From the NCBI GenBank assembly GCA_900771365.1, contig CAAGNU010000043.1:19165-83164 (forward strand): DNA of 64,000 nt, given 5' to 3'. The stretch comes from Bacteroidales bacterium (GTDB lineage: Bacteria > Bacteroidota > Bacteroidia > Bacteroidales > P3). Below are positions 9,701 to 17,587 of this stretch, piece after piece; position 1 is the stretch's first letter, and each line of letters starts with the position of its first letter. The notes under the pieces are model-generated. The model saw only the letters and a list, made by a program, of their open reading frames with translations, was not told the DNA's origin and did not search any database. Position numbers and translations under genes: made by a program.

Positions 9701-11526
9701 TCTCCAATCCTCAGCCTGTCGCTACACCTCTGTTCATCGGTACGCAGAGCACCGACAACTACATTTCTCGTTACTATGGCGGTCTGGTCAACGATAAGTG
9801 CGTTCTCAACGCTACCATGACCTTCGCCGATAACAGCACTCCTTGGCTCAGCGGTATTCCTGATGACGACAGTTATCAGATGCAGAACTGGGTGCGTGCA
9901 GGTTCTCAGTTTGCATTCGGTACCCACAACACCTTCATCTCCACTCAGGGCGAAATCAGCTTGAGCGAAACCTACATGGACGAAGACTACTTCAAGTCCT
10001 TCCAGGGCAATCCTATGGAGAACCCCACCCACGTTGGTGTTGATAAATACCAGGTCTTCGAGTCCGTTGTTGGCGGTCTGTGGGCTCCTTATGGCTTAGT
10101 TTCCACGCTGCCTTACCATCCGGGCTTCTGCTATCGCTACTACCTCGCTCCCAATGATATTATCGACAGCATCTGTGGCCTTGGCTCTTCTTACGCTCGT
10201 ACTTACGGCAAGAACACCATCATGCGTAAGACCATGGATAACACCAAGAACAAGTCTCTCAACTTCAACGACCTCTCCAACCTGCCCAGCGTCCGTATCG
10301 TCTTCACCAACGATACCTCCAAGTGGACTCGTTGCCCGGTTGTTGAGATGTGCGACGACTACACGCAGGCTGAAGGCAATGCGCGTCGTTTCCAGATGCG
10401 TAAGCACCTCTCTGTCGACAAGCTCGGTCGTACCATCAACGAGGCCAATGTTGCTGCTGATGTCGACGATCCCAGCAACCCCGCTTACATCAATGCTTAC
10501 GGTATGGGTTGGTTCCCCGGCTACGCTATTAACACCGTTACGGGTGAACGTCTCAACGTCATGTTCGGTGAGGATTCCCGCTACGTCCAGTACAATGGCC
10601 GCGATATGATGTGGAATCCTACTTCTGAATATACCGAAGGTAGTCAGAACTTCATCATGGGCGGACGTCACTATATCTATGTGATGAATGCTCTTGACCA
10701 GACTTTCTACGACATTGTCAACAACAGCAATACTGTTGTCACCACTTACAAGACTCCTTCCTACGATGCTGGTCGCTGGGCTGTCAAGATGCTCGGTTCT
10801 CTCGACCGTCTCTTGAACTTCGTCCCCAATAGCGATGTCGACAAGCTCCGTGTCAACCACGGCGTCCTTGATGGCGAGAGCACCACGCTCATTCCTCAGC
10901 GTGACTCCGCAGCCTTATTCTATGCGTCTGCTTGCTGGGTCAACATGCCTTTGGTCAGCCCCCGTTATCAGTTCGACAACCCCATCGATATTCCTTGCGA
11001 TGTCACCATTGATATCGACGTGAATACTCCCTATGGCCGTTACCTCAGTCCCAACAAGACCGCTGTCAAACTGTTCGACGGTGCCAATACGCAGAATGCC
11101 AACTATCCTATGTATATGTTCGAGCTCTCTAACGATATTGCCACCCTCACCGGCCAGGCCAACCATGATGTCTCTCGTCAGTCCTACAAGGACTCCATCC
11201 TGAGCCTCATCAATGTTGTTCCTAACCCCTACTACAGCTATTCTACCTATGAGACTGGCAGCCAGTTGGAAACCAAGGTTCGTTTCACCAACGTTCCTAC
11301 CGGCACCATCATCTCTATCTACTCGGTTGACGGTACTTTGGTCCGCCGTCTCGGCCCGACCTCAGGTACTGCTACCACCCTTGACTGGGATCTGCACAAC
11401 CATACCGGCCTGCCCATCGCTGGCGGTATGTATCTGATCCATTTCGACGTTCCCGGTATCGGTGATCGCGTTGTCAAGTGGTTTGGTACCATGCGTCCAC
11501 CAGATATTACCGCCTTTGGCTTCTAA
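6709..11526 (+). CDS. Giant secreted protein with T9SS-type C-terminal sorting domain
   Basis: A 1605-residue exported protein. The signal peptide is MKNIFSKLVLAAFLISALSS with cleavage near TVYA-ED (residues 24-26). The body is rich in Asn, Asp, Tyr and Gly, has no recognised catalytic motif and looks like beta-structured surface material. The last 90 residues begin with NVVPNPYYSYSTYE and continue with ISIYSVDGTLVRRL, DWDLHNHTGLPIAGGMYLI and VKWFGTMRPP. This is the layout of the type A T9SS sorting domain or the related FlgD-like Ig fold. The gene sits between a TonB receptor-like gene and a PorV/PorQ-family gene, so it is probably the cargo handled by them. A large antisense open frame on the other strand is a codon-bias shadow. 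Function unknown. Confidence 0.88.
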   Translation: MKNIFSKLVLAAFLISALSSTVYAEDCKFVKKSPARKTAMQSKAAVCKRAQSTAELNVNNVRAQINGYGNMWYDGSVAQYHLPKNSNTCPLYCAALWIGGTDVNDQLRIAALRFGQEGDDYWPGPLELKTASVDLPVCNQFDKHYVITKNEVQAFMAMFDYDENGATPNESYAPEAISATIKNWPASGINALQSPYLAPYYDANHDGRYNWEDGDYPYYDFNNDLCPRTLKAQWGREYTSHVSTTLETEAGIVTGGLLSDQVLKGDQTIWWVFNDMGDVHTESDGQPIGMEIRAQAFAFSTNDEINNMTFYTYEIINRSTYELRETYFSQWVDADLGYAYDDFVGCDVKRGLGYCYNGDESDGPGSGSYSGIPPAVGIDFFQGPYMDPDGKDNPKIDINKMRSYFPEQLERYKLADGTYDTISLTDDADLYYPNAWYFVPGDAIGNCAINGVNFGNNIVDDERFGMRRFIYYNNNLEINGEPQKATDYYNYLRGYWKNGQRMKYGGNGFNTGTTEFDCDFMFPGNSDPMHWGTDGNAVPDWTEVTAGNSPADRRFMQSAGPFTLKPGALNYVTVGIPFAQAASGNAYSSVELLREIDDVCQALFENCFKVLDGPDAPTLVVQEMSNEIILYIKYDNPSSNNYGEKYAEVDPAIVRSYVDASGNTVFYSDEQRSYKFEGYQIYQLKDANASVADIRDITKAALVAQCDLKNFYDEFVLNESGDSLVRNDNPSLPIGTLVNYVQNSTTGLLTPQIMVEGTNQGIQHVFRINTDAFATGTNTTLVNNKEYYFIAIAYAQNRFKEYSQTEAAHLDGQKEPYLSGRKNEFGNTITPVVAIPHDPASENGGTIVQAEFGMSPNITRIEGYGNGGAVLRLTDASIEELMGAPGLPGKPAGKFKADGSGMLADPCVILNPTYEENYGPVKVQVIDPLNVKPGKFIIRFDQNDTIDQCGWSIVKSPEDPTYEENPYVYGDVMKVNSDFVLGRFNEQLFLDLGIMVAISNPQPVATPLFIGTQSTDNYISRYYGGLVNDKCVLNATMTFADNSTPWLSGIPDDDSYQMQNWVRAGSQFAFGTHNTFISTQGEISLSETYMDEDYFKSFQGNPMENPTHVGVDKYQVFESVVGGLWAPYGLVSTLPYHPGFCYRYYLAPNDIIDSICGLGSSYARTYGKNTIMRKTMDNTKNKSLNFNDLSNLPSVRIVFTNDTSKWTRCPVVEMCDDYTQAEGNARRFQMRKHLSVDKLGRTINEANVAADVDDPSNPAYINAYGMGWFPGYAINTVTGERLNVMFGEDSRYVQYNGRDMMWNPTSEYTEGSQNFIMGGRHYIYVMNALDQTFYDIVNNSNTVVTTYKTPSYDAGRWAVKMLGSLDRLLNFVPNSDVDKLRVNHGVLDGESTTLIPQRDSAALFYASACWVNMPLVSPRYQFDNPIDIPCDVTIDIDVNTPYGRYLSPNKTAVKLFDGANTQNANYPMYMFELSNDIATLTGQANHDVSRQSYKDSILSLINVVPNPYYSYSTYETGSQLETKVRFTNVPTGTIISIYSVDGTLVRRLGPTSGTATTLDWDLHNHTGLPIAGGMYLIHFDVPGIGDRVVKWFGTMRPPDITAFGF

Positions 11527-11550
11527 GCATGATTTGTTAATCCTTAAAAA

Positions 11551-12636
11551 ATGTCTGAAATGAAAAACATATTTAGAATATTTGCTGTAGTAGCCGTCAT
11601 GATGCTGCTGTCCACCGAAGCTGCCTGGGCAGGTAACGACAAGCGTAGAGGTACCGCTGGTGCTTCTGAGCTGCTTATCAACCCTTGGGCTCATAGCTCT
11701 GGCTGGGGTTCTGCCAACGTGGCTAATGTCCGCGGCATCGATGCTTTCTACAATAACATTGCTGGTTTGACCTTTGTTGATAAAATGGAAGCCACTTACT
11801 CCAACACTATGCTCTTTGGCGGTAAGAATGGCCTCAACAGCGGCGCTAACATCAATGCTTTCGGTTTCGCCACCCGTCTTTCCGACCGCGGCGTTGTAGC
11901 CTTCAGCATTATGGCCATGGGCTTTGGCGACATCGATGTCACCACGGAAGAAAGCCCTGAAGCTATCAACGGTACGTTTGCTCCTACTTACATGAACTTG
12001 AATGTCGCTTACGCTCACTCGTTCACGACTTCTATTCATGGTGGTGCCAACCTCAAACTCATCACAGAGTCCACCGCAGATCTCACGGGTACCGCTTTCG
12101 CTATCGATGCAGGTATCCAGTATGTGACTGGTGAGAACGATGAGCTCAAGTTCGGTATCAGCTTGAAGAACTGGGGTCCCGCCTTCAGCTTCAGCGGTAC
12201 TGGTCTCTCCTTCTCCTTCTTCAACAATGCAGGCAACAATATGACTGCTGAATTCCGTTCTGGTGAATTGGAGCTCCCCACTTCTTTGAACATGGGTCTC
12301 GCCTACGACTTCCTTATCTCAACGCTCAATCAGAAGTTGACCCTCTCAGTCGCGTTCATCTCCAACTCCTTCCGTCGTGATAACTTCACCATCGGTGCGG
12401 AATACAGCATGCTCGACATCCTCCAGCTCCGTGCTGGCTATGTCTATGAGTCCGACATCTACGACACCGACCTCTCGACAACCGTCTTCAAGGGTCTGTG
12501 CGCGGGTGGCTCCATCAATGTTCCGCTGCACAAGAAGGACAGTGAGAGCAAAACTGCTCTGACCGTCGATTACGCCTACCGCTCTGCCGATCGTATGAGA
12601 GGCACCCACTCTATCGGTGCTACCTTCCGCTTCTAA
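11551..12636 (+). CDS. PorV/PorQ family outer membrane protein
   Basis: A 361-residue predicted outer-membrane beta-barrel. The N-terminus carries a signal peptide (from MKNIFRIFAVVAVMML to AAWA), then GTAGASELLINPWAHSSGW and NVANVRGIDAFYNNIAGL, the conserved opening of the PorV/PorQ (UPF0164-like) family. The C-terminus ends with an aromatic (SIGATFRF), as in barrels. PorV proteins shuttle T9SS cargo to the sortase PorU, and PorQ assists attachment; this copy follows directly after a probable T9SS cargo gene. Translation could start at 11551 or at the second Met (11560). A strong intrinsic terminator follows. It may be a dedicated paralogue for the 1605-residue protein; whether a general PorV exists elsewhere cannot be seen. 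Confidence 0.87.
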   Translation: MSEMKNIFRIFAVVAVMMLLSTEAAWAGNDKRRGTAGASELLINPWAHSSGWGSANVANVRGIDAFYNNIAGLTFVDKMEATYSNTMLFGGKNGLNSGANINAFGFATRLSDRGVVAFSIMAMGFGDIDVTTEESPEAINGTFAPTYMNLNVAYAHSFTTSIHGGANLKLITESTADLTGTAFAIDAGIQYVTGENDELKFGISLKNWGPAFSFSGTGLSFSFFNNAGNNMTAEFRSGELELPTSLNMGLAYDFLISTLNQKLTLSVAFISNSFRRDNFTIGAEYSMLDILQLRAGYVYESDIYDTDLSTTVFKGLCAGGSINVPLHKKDSESKTALTVDYAYRSADRMRGTHSIGATFRF

Positions 12637-12657
12637 GAGCTGCGTAACATATAATGG

Positions 12658-12698
12658 AAATTAGGAAAGGCTTCCACAAAGCCTTTCCTAATTTTTAA
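12658..12698 (+). terminator. Strong intrinsic terminator after the TonB receptor/cargo/PorV cluster
   Basis: A perfect 16-bp inverted repeat pairs 12658-12673 with 12679-12694 around the loop CCACA. T residues follow the right arm and A residues precede the left arm, so it could work in both directions. Confidence 0.9.
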
Positions 12699-12732
12699 AC
12701 ACTATAAAATTTTTAACCGTTTTTGTTTAATC

Positions 12733-13206
12733 ATGTCCGAAATTAAATATTACAGTGAAGAGGGTCTTCAGAAATTAAAAGATGAACTCCATCATCTTAT
12801 CGCCTTTGACCGCCCCGCAGCCGCAGCAGCCATCGCTGAGGCTCGCGATAAAGGCGACCTTTCCGAGAACGCCGAATACGATGCTGCCAAAGAGGCCCAG
12901 GGCCATCTCGAAGCTCGTATCACCCGCCTGCAGGATCTTGTGGCCAATGCACGCCTCTTGGATGAGTCCAAGATTGACACTTCAAAAGTCCTCTTGCTTT
13001 CCAAAATCACCATCCGCAACATCAAGAATAACGCCAAACAGGTCTACACCATCGTCCCCGAGAGCGAAGCCAACCTCAAGGAGGCTAAGATCTCCGTCAC
13101 CTCTCCCTTTGCCCAGGCTTTCCTCGGCAAACGTGCTGGCGACCAAGTCGATGTCGTCGTCCCTGCTGGCACCATGCAGTTCGAGATCCTCACTGTAGAA
13201 CGCTAA
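12733..13206 (+). CDS. greA: Transcription elongation factor GreA
   Basis: A 157-residue GreA, the usual length. It rescues backtracked RNA polymerase by stimulating transcript cleavage through the secondary channel. The N-terminal coiled coil carries the acidic tip DKGDLSENAEYDAAKEAQ (about residues 40-57), and the C-terminal FKBP-like domain shows TSPFAQAFLGKRAGDQVDV. The gene stands alone between two intrinsic terminators. In many Bacteroidales, as I recall, greA is followed by a HIT-family gene; here the HIT gene lies 7 kb away on the opposite strand, suggesting rearrangement or insertion between them. Confidence 0.98.
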   Translation: MSEIKYYSEEGLQKLKDELHHLIAFDRPAAAAAIAEARDKGDLSENAEYDAAKEAQGHLEARITRLQDLVANARLLDESKIDTSKVLLLSKITIRNIKNNAKQVYTIVPESEANLKEAKISVTSPFAQAFLGKRAGDQVDVVVPAGTMQFEILTVER

Positions 13207-13222
13207 CAACGACTTTCAATCC

Positions 13223-13259
13223 ATAGAGACCTCCCTATCCAGAGAGGTCTCTATTTTTT
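13223..13259 (+). terminator. Intrinsic terminator of greA
   Basis: An 11-bp perfect stem pairs 13223-13233 (ATAGAGACCTC) with 13244-13254 (GAGGTCTCTAT), followed directly by a run of T. It lies 16 bp after the greA stop codon. Confidence 0.92.
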
Positions 13260-13286
13260 CAGACATAACCGTATTCGACTCGTTCT

Positions 13287-13748
13287 ATGCTCGACTTCCT
13301 CCAAACCTATGGCCTCTGGGGTCTCTTCCTCGGCTCCTTTCTGGCTGCCACCGTGGTTCCCTTTTCGTCCGACGCGCTTTATGCCGGCATCCTTCTTGCG
13401 GGCTGCTCGCCTGTGGGCTGCCTCCTTGTCGGCACCCTCGGCAACTGGCTTGGCGGCCTCACTTCCTTCGGCGTGGGCTGGCTGGGTCGTTGGGAGTGGA
13501 TAGAGCGTTGGTTCCATGTCAAGCGTGAGACGCTTGAGAAACAGCGCAACCGTATCGACAAGTTCGGCCCCTGGCTGGCGCTACTCACTTGGCTGCCCTT
13601 CGTGGGCGATGTCTTCGCCATAGCTCTGGGCTTCTACCGCATAGCACCTGTTAAGAGTGCCCTCCTCATGCTCGTCGGCAAATTCCTCCGTTTCCTCGGC
13701 TGGACGCTCATTTTCCATTATACGGGCCTCTGTGCCGTTACATATTAG
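13287..13748 (+). CDS. YqaA-type VTT-domain (DedA/SNARE-associated) membrane protein
   Basis: A 153-residue integral membrane protein of the YqaA/DedA-like VTT family, whose members are linked to lipid scrambling or transport across the inner membrane. Seen here are the N-terminal amphipathic and hydrophobic entry (LQTYGLWGLFLGSFLAATVVPFSS), the glycine-rich re-entrant segment (GNWLGGLTSFGVGWLG) and the second conserved stretch (GPWLALLTWLPFVGDVFAIALGFYR). The length is typical of the short YqaA branch. It follows the greA terminator, so it probably has its own promoter, but I see no clear one. An 18-bp tandem repeat starts 8 bp after the stop codon. Confidence 0.88.
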   Translation: MLDFLQTYGLWGLFLGSFLAATVVPFSSDALYAGILLAGCSPVGCLLVGTLGNWLGGLTSFGVGWLGRWEWIERWFHVKRETLEKQRNRIDKFGPWLALLTWLPFVGDVFAIALGFYRIAPVKSALLMLVGKFLRFLGWTLIFHYTGLCAVTY

Positions 13749-13755
13749 CTTTTTT

Positions 13756-13899
13756 CTAGCTATTCTAGATATGCTAGCCATTCTAGATATGCTAGCCATT
13801 CTAGATATGCTAGCCATTCTAGATATGCTAGCCATTCTAGATATGCTAGCTATTCTAGATGTGCTAGGTTTTCTAGATATGCTAGGTTTTCCGGGCTTT
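13756..13899 (+). repeat. 18-bp tandem repeat array (seven units plus one degenerate unit)
   Basis: Units start at 13756, 13774, 13792, 13810, 13828, 13846 and 13864, with a degenerate eighth at 13882. The consensus is CTAGCCATTCTAGATATG. The central units are identical; edge units change CC to CT or GT and drift at the 3' side. Each unit carries the palindrome TCTAGA and a CTAG at its start. There are no unique spacers, so it is not a CRISPR. It lies between convergent genes. Confidence 0.97.
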
Positions 13900-13936
13900 C
13901 TATGAAATTTTCCGCTATACCCCCATTCGATTCATT

Positions 13937-15340
13937 CTATTCGACTGCCTCTGGCGCTGTGCGGGCAGGCGATTGCTTGCGGTAGAGTTTCCTCATTCCC
14001 AAGGGTGTGGAGATGGTCTGCCCGGTGAATACGGCACGTTCGCTGCGCTTCCATTTGTCCACGATGTCCGCGGGGCGGCTCTTGTAGCCGAAGGTGCTCG
14101 CGAGGGGTGCCACGTCGTCCGAGGTGAAGGTCTCGCCGAGGCTGTCGTAGAGGTTCTTGGCATAGAAGTTCGTAGCGGGGTCCTCCTCCAATTGTGTGAA
14201 CTGCATCAGTCCCAGCAGGGCCATGTCGGCCACCCAGAGGGCGAAGCGGCACACCTTCTCCTGCAACACCGCCTCTTCGGGCTCGCCCCACAGAAAGTGT
14301 GCCAGCAGGGCGGCGCGGAAGCCCATCACGGTGGCACGGCGGTAGAACGTCCCGCGGGTGCGGCTCTCCTGTTCCTTGGCCGTGATCCGCTGTGCCTCAA
14401 GCCATTCCTCAAGGCATTCGTTCACATAGTCCAGGCTCATGGTGTGGCGCTCCTGCACGCTCCAGTCTGGGGCGTAGATGTCTTCGTGCTTTGCTAAGGA
14501 GATGTCGCTAAGCCGTTGAAGCTGCGAGTCGAGCATCTCCTCCTCCTCCGAGGTTAGCTTTCTCCACTTAGGCAGCCTCTCGAACATCATGTCGGGCAGA
14601 TGTATGAAGAGCTGGCGGCTTGCGGCACCGCTCTCGTTGTCCTTGAACATGCGTTGGAAGGCTTTGGGGGTGCCGCAGAAGGCGGAGCAGATGCGCAGCC
14701 GCACCTTGCCGCTGAAGGTGGCGCTCATCGAGGCCATGTGCTGCTTGTACTTGCCGCCGTCCCAGCCAATGCGGAACATGTCGGAGATGTCCGTGTGGCG
14801 GCTCACCCACGACTTCATTATGCTGTCGGCCTCGTCGTTGCTCATCATCAGGGCCAGGCCGCGGGCGTGCGAGGTGAGCTCCATCATGGCCGTTGTCGAG
14901 ACCTTCGAGCCGAGGTCGCGGGTAAAGCACAGCGGCATCTTCCCCACGGCCTCGGCAATCTCGTCCTCTGAGGCCTTGGGACATACGGAGAGGTACTCTG
15001 CACGGCGTGCGAGATAGGCCGACAAGGCCTGCTGCATCTCCTCCTCCGTGCGTTCCTTGGGCGAGAGGAGCCGCTCCACGAGCCTGCCGAACTTGCCCTT
15101 GCCGCTGGCCTGCGGAGCCACCACATTCGACTGGAAGAGCGGCGACTGCATGTCGCCGTCCAAGTATTCGGCCTCCAGCTGGCAGCCTAAGGCGCCTAAG
15201 GGCGCGAGACAAGCCAGTGCAGCCTGCCCCCTGAACTGCTCAGGGGCTGCGGAGACCATCATGTCAATAATCGGGGGCATGTCGGGCAGAGTCTTGCTGC
15301 CGGACAGAGCGTGAGAAAAAACAGTATCGGATTTTTTCAT
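13937..15340 (-). CDS. DUF3987-like ATPase-type protein, stand-alone
   Basis: A 467-residue protein resembling the DUF3987 family common in Bacteroidales mobile elements, where it usually accompanies primase- or VirE-like domains. A Walker A-like loop occurs at residues 75-84 (APQASGKGKF), and an acidic Walker B-like stretch follows around residue 165 (LALMMSNDEADS). Further conserved-looking blocks are RICSAFCGTPKAFQRMF and ASRQLFIHLPD. The GxxxxGK[ST] order is relaxed, so ATP binding is likely but unproven. The gene is not next to any obvious replication, transposition or phage gene. It is flanked by a tandem repeat (3' side) and 870 bp of repeat-rich noncoding DNA (5' side), which suggests a leftover of a mobile element. 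Family call moderate. Confidence 0.7.
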   Translation of the reverse strand: MKKSDTVFSHALSGSKTLPDMPPIIDMMVSAAPEQFRGQAALACLAPLGALGCQLEAEYLDGDMQSPLFQSNVVAPQASGKGKFGRLVERLLSPKERTEEEMQQALSAYLARRAEYLSVCPKASEDEIAEAVGKMPLCFTRDLGSKVSTTAMMELTSHARGLALMMSNDEADSIMKSWVSRHTDISDMFRIGWDGGKYKQHMASMSATFSGKVRLRICSAFCGTPKAFQRMFKDNESGAASRQLFIHLPDMMFERLPKWRKLTSEEEEMLDSQLQRLSDISLAKHEDIYAPDWSVQERHTMSLDYVNECLEEWLEAQRITAKEQESRTRGTFYRRATVMGFRAALLAHFLWGEPEEAVLQEKVCRFALWVADMALLGLMQFTQLEEDPATNFYAKNLYDSLGETFTSDDVAPLASTFGYKSRPADIVDKWKRSERAVFTGQTISTPLGMRKLYRKQSPARTAPEAVE

Positions 15341-15369
15341 AAGCTATAAATGTTTTGTTGTTTGTGGCT

Positions 15370-15378
15370 GCAAAGATA
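15370..15378 (-). promoter_or_regulatory. Bacteroidota-type -7 box for the DUF3987-like gene
   Basis: On the minus strand the site reads TATCTTTGC, a full match to TAnnTTTGC, 30 bp upstream of the ATG at 15340. The -33 TTTG element is not obvious at the expected spacing. Confidence 0.6.
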
Positions 15379-16206
15379 CGAAGAAAAATCCAAATAGCGA
15401 GAAAAATTTTCACCAGTAATCGTAACCCACAAAGCCTCAGCGAGAAAAATTTTTCGTCCCATCTCGGGGTCTCCTATGTAAACCACCCTCTAATCCCCCC
15501 TCGCTTCACAAAAATCGCCCATCCAAGCCGTGCCCGCGAAATGCGGAGTTGATACAAATATTTGAAAATAATCCCGTTGCGATGGTTTTCGTAAACGCGA
15601 ATTCTCGTGAATTAGCCGTGAATTTTGTAAATAGATTATGGGGACTTCTAATTATTCGTGTTAATTTTATTTTTTGATAAACACGAGAATATCCAGTGAA
15701 TATTCGAGCGTGAATAACCCATGAATTTAATCATAAATTATTATTGTACAATAAATTAATTCATGAAAAAATTCGTGTAAAAAACTTATTATCATTAATT
15801 TTCTTGAATTTTTAGTGGTTGCCTTATGTGAATTCTTGATAATTCACGTTCAAATAAAACGCTAATTTGCCTCCTTGATAGAACGAGTCGAATGGATAGA
15901 ATGCCTTATTCTACTCCCAAACCTGCCTCGCCCCGCCTCTGTGGCACCCTCTCAGAAGCTTCCCCCGACCTTCGCTTCAGGGTCTGCTTCCTGAGCGAAG
16001 GTGGAGCGAAGGAAGAGCGAAGCTGCAGCGGAGCTTCCCCGAGACTCCGTTTCCCCCAAGAATGCCTTTCTCCGTTCTCTCGCTGCCCGCCTCAGTCGAA
16101 CAGTCGAACGAGTCGAAGCGGTCGAATGGGACAGGCTTTGAGGCTTCTGGCCATGAGGTAGTGGGGAGCGTCTTTATCGGACGGCTTGGGGCAAGGGTGA
16201 GCGTCT
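15379..16206. other. Noncoding, repeat-rich intergenic region
   Basis: About 830 bp without a convincing gene. From about 15590 to 15855 it is A+T rich and filled with ATTCGTG/ATTCATGAATT-type words in both orientations. From about 15885 to 16150 it turns G+C rich, with GTCGAA words and GGAGCGAAGG-type words that recur elsewhere in the window. An open frame at 15892-16161 is composed of these repeats and is not credible. Confidence 0.7.
15590..15855. repeat. A+T-rich region of degenerate ATTCGTG/ATTCATG inverted words
   Basis: Words such as AATTCTCGTGAATT, ATTATTCGTGTTAATT, ACACGAGAATAT, ATTAATTCATGAAAAAATTC and TGATAATTCACG occur many times in direct and inverted order. A similar patch is present at about 20630-20737, at the other end of the block holding the serpin and rSAM genes. 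Confidence 0.65.
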
Positions 16207-17484
16207 TTATTGTGCGGTGGGGTCGTTGATGCGGGCGGCGAAGAGGATGGTGCCGTGGCTCTTCTCGCGGAGGAAGAGGAGGTAGGGGCGGTTGACGATG
16301 AACTCGATGGGCTCGGGGCGTTCTTCGTCTATGCAGGAGCTTATGCAGACTTCCGTTATGGTTACGGCGGCGGCCTTGGTGCCGTCTTCGTCGATCTTGA
16401 GTGCCACTTTCTGTCTGATGTCGGAGATGTAGGTGGGCGTGGTGGAAAGGAGTGAGAAGTCGGACACGCTGCCGCTCCTGTCAAAGGCATTGGTGATGCC
16501 CATGCTTTGCAGCAGGTTTTTGACGGGCACTTCGTCCGACATATCCACTTTGGGCATTTGCAGATAGACCAGCTGTCTCTTCACCTCGGAGCATTTCCGC
16601 AGCAGGTCGGGCGTCAGGAGTGGGAGGAGTGAGTCGGCAGTGATGCCTTTTCGGGGCAGCACAATCATCATCTCGTACTTCTCTCCGGCATAGTCGAGGC
16701 AGAGGGTCTTGAAGGGCAGGGCTTTGCCTGCTTTGTCGGTCGGCTGGCAGTAGCGGGCATTAAAGCTGTCGGATAGCTCGTCGGCTTTGACGTTCTGTGT
16801 AGGGGTGTGAAAGGTATAGGTCTCATCCCAGCTTTCGAATTTGTGGACCCATTCGGCATCGAACGAGACGGCGTTGAGGAGCACCATCGCCGACTGCTGG
16901 AGCATGTCTTCGTCGGCCACGTCGGGTATCATCCCTTTGGTGTGTTTCGCACACCACCGATTGATGCGGGCCACGTCCTTGGCTGTGTTGCCGCTCAGCA
17001 CCCGCACCGTTGAGCGGTACTGCTCTTGGGCAATCTGGTTGAAGACGGGCAGCACTTTGAATGTGGGTTGGAGCACTACCATGTTGGCCATGCTCACCGT
17101 GGTGTCTTGGCTGTTGCGGCTCATGAAGAGGCTGTGGTAGGCGTTGCTTTGGGCGATGCTGTCTACCTGTAAGGCTCGCAGCATCTGGCTTTGTGTCTCG
17201 CCTTGTGTGCCGTTGGCGATGAGCGAGAGCTGGTTGGCGACGCCGATGGGCGAGAGGCAGACGTTGCCCTGTGGCGCGGCTTGGCATGCCTGCTGAAGCA
17301 GCTGGATGGAGAACGCGACTTGGCTGTTGCCCAGCGCGGCTTCTTGCGGCTGTGTGAGTTCAATCTGCTGCAGTGGTGCGGCAGGTCGCTCTTGGCTGTT
17401 GTCTTGTGCCGAATTTTGACATGATGAGAGTGCCAACACGAGGAGGCACGTCACGATGAGGGGGATTCGAAGGTCGTTTTTCAT
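16207..17484 (-). CDS. Serpin-family protease inhibitor, lipoprotein
   Basis: A 425-residue serpin with a lipoprotein signal (MKNDLRIPLIVTCLLVLALSSC, lipid-acceptor Cys22), so it is probably anchored in a membrane facing the periplasm or surface. Serpin hallmarks are seen: NVCLSPIGVANQLSLIANGT, VVLLNAVSFDAEWVHKF-like strand, and the hinge EDGTKAAAVT before the reactive loop. The small residues in the hinge fit an inhibitory serpin that traps serine or cysteine proteases. The loop contains CISSC, and the sequence ends with PIEFIVNRPYLLFL and GTILFAARINDP. It is the last gene of a minus-strand run, 103 bp after the radical SAM gene. Gut bacteria use serpins against host or competitor proteases; the target here is unknown. 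Confidence 0.95.
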   Translation of the reverse strand: MKNDLRIPLIVTCLLVLALSSCQNSAQDNSQERPAAPLQQIELTQPQEAALGNSQVAFSIQLLQQACQAAPQGNVCLSPIGVANQLSLIANGTQGETQSQMLRALQVDSIAQSNAYHSLFMSRNSQDTTVSMANMVVLQPTFKVLPVFNQIAQEQYRSTVRVLSGNTAKDVARINRWCAKHTKGMIPDVADEDMLQQSAMVLLNAVSFDAEWVHKFESWDETYTFHTPTQNVKADELSDSFNARYCQPTDKAGKALPFKTLCLDYAGEKYEMMIVLPRKGITADSLLPLLTPDLLRKCSEVKRQLVYLQMPKVDMSDEVPVKNLLQSMGITNAFDRSGSVSDFSLLSTTPTYISDIRQKVALKIDEDGTKAAAVTITEVCISSCIDEERPEPIEFIVNRPYLLFLREKSHGTILFAARINDPTAQ

Positions 17485-17587
17485 GGCAGAAGCTATTGTG
17501 ATTTTGTGAAATAACGCGGACAGGGCCGCTTTATTGTGTGCCGATTTGGGTATAAGAACAGGTTCGAGGATGGGGCTTCCCCCATGT

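Noticed and set aside
6736..10032. Very long antisense open frame (about 1100 codons) opposite the T9SS cargo gene
   Set aside because: It results from the codon bias of the sense gene; the translation lacks a signal, domains or natural composition, and there is no promoter for it.
13756..13899. CRISPR array
   Set aside because: Units are contiguous 18-bp repeats with no spacers, and no cas gene is present.
15892..16161. 89-codon open frame in the repeat-rich intergenic region
   Set aside because: Made of dispersed intergenic repeat words with no protein character.
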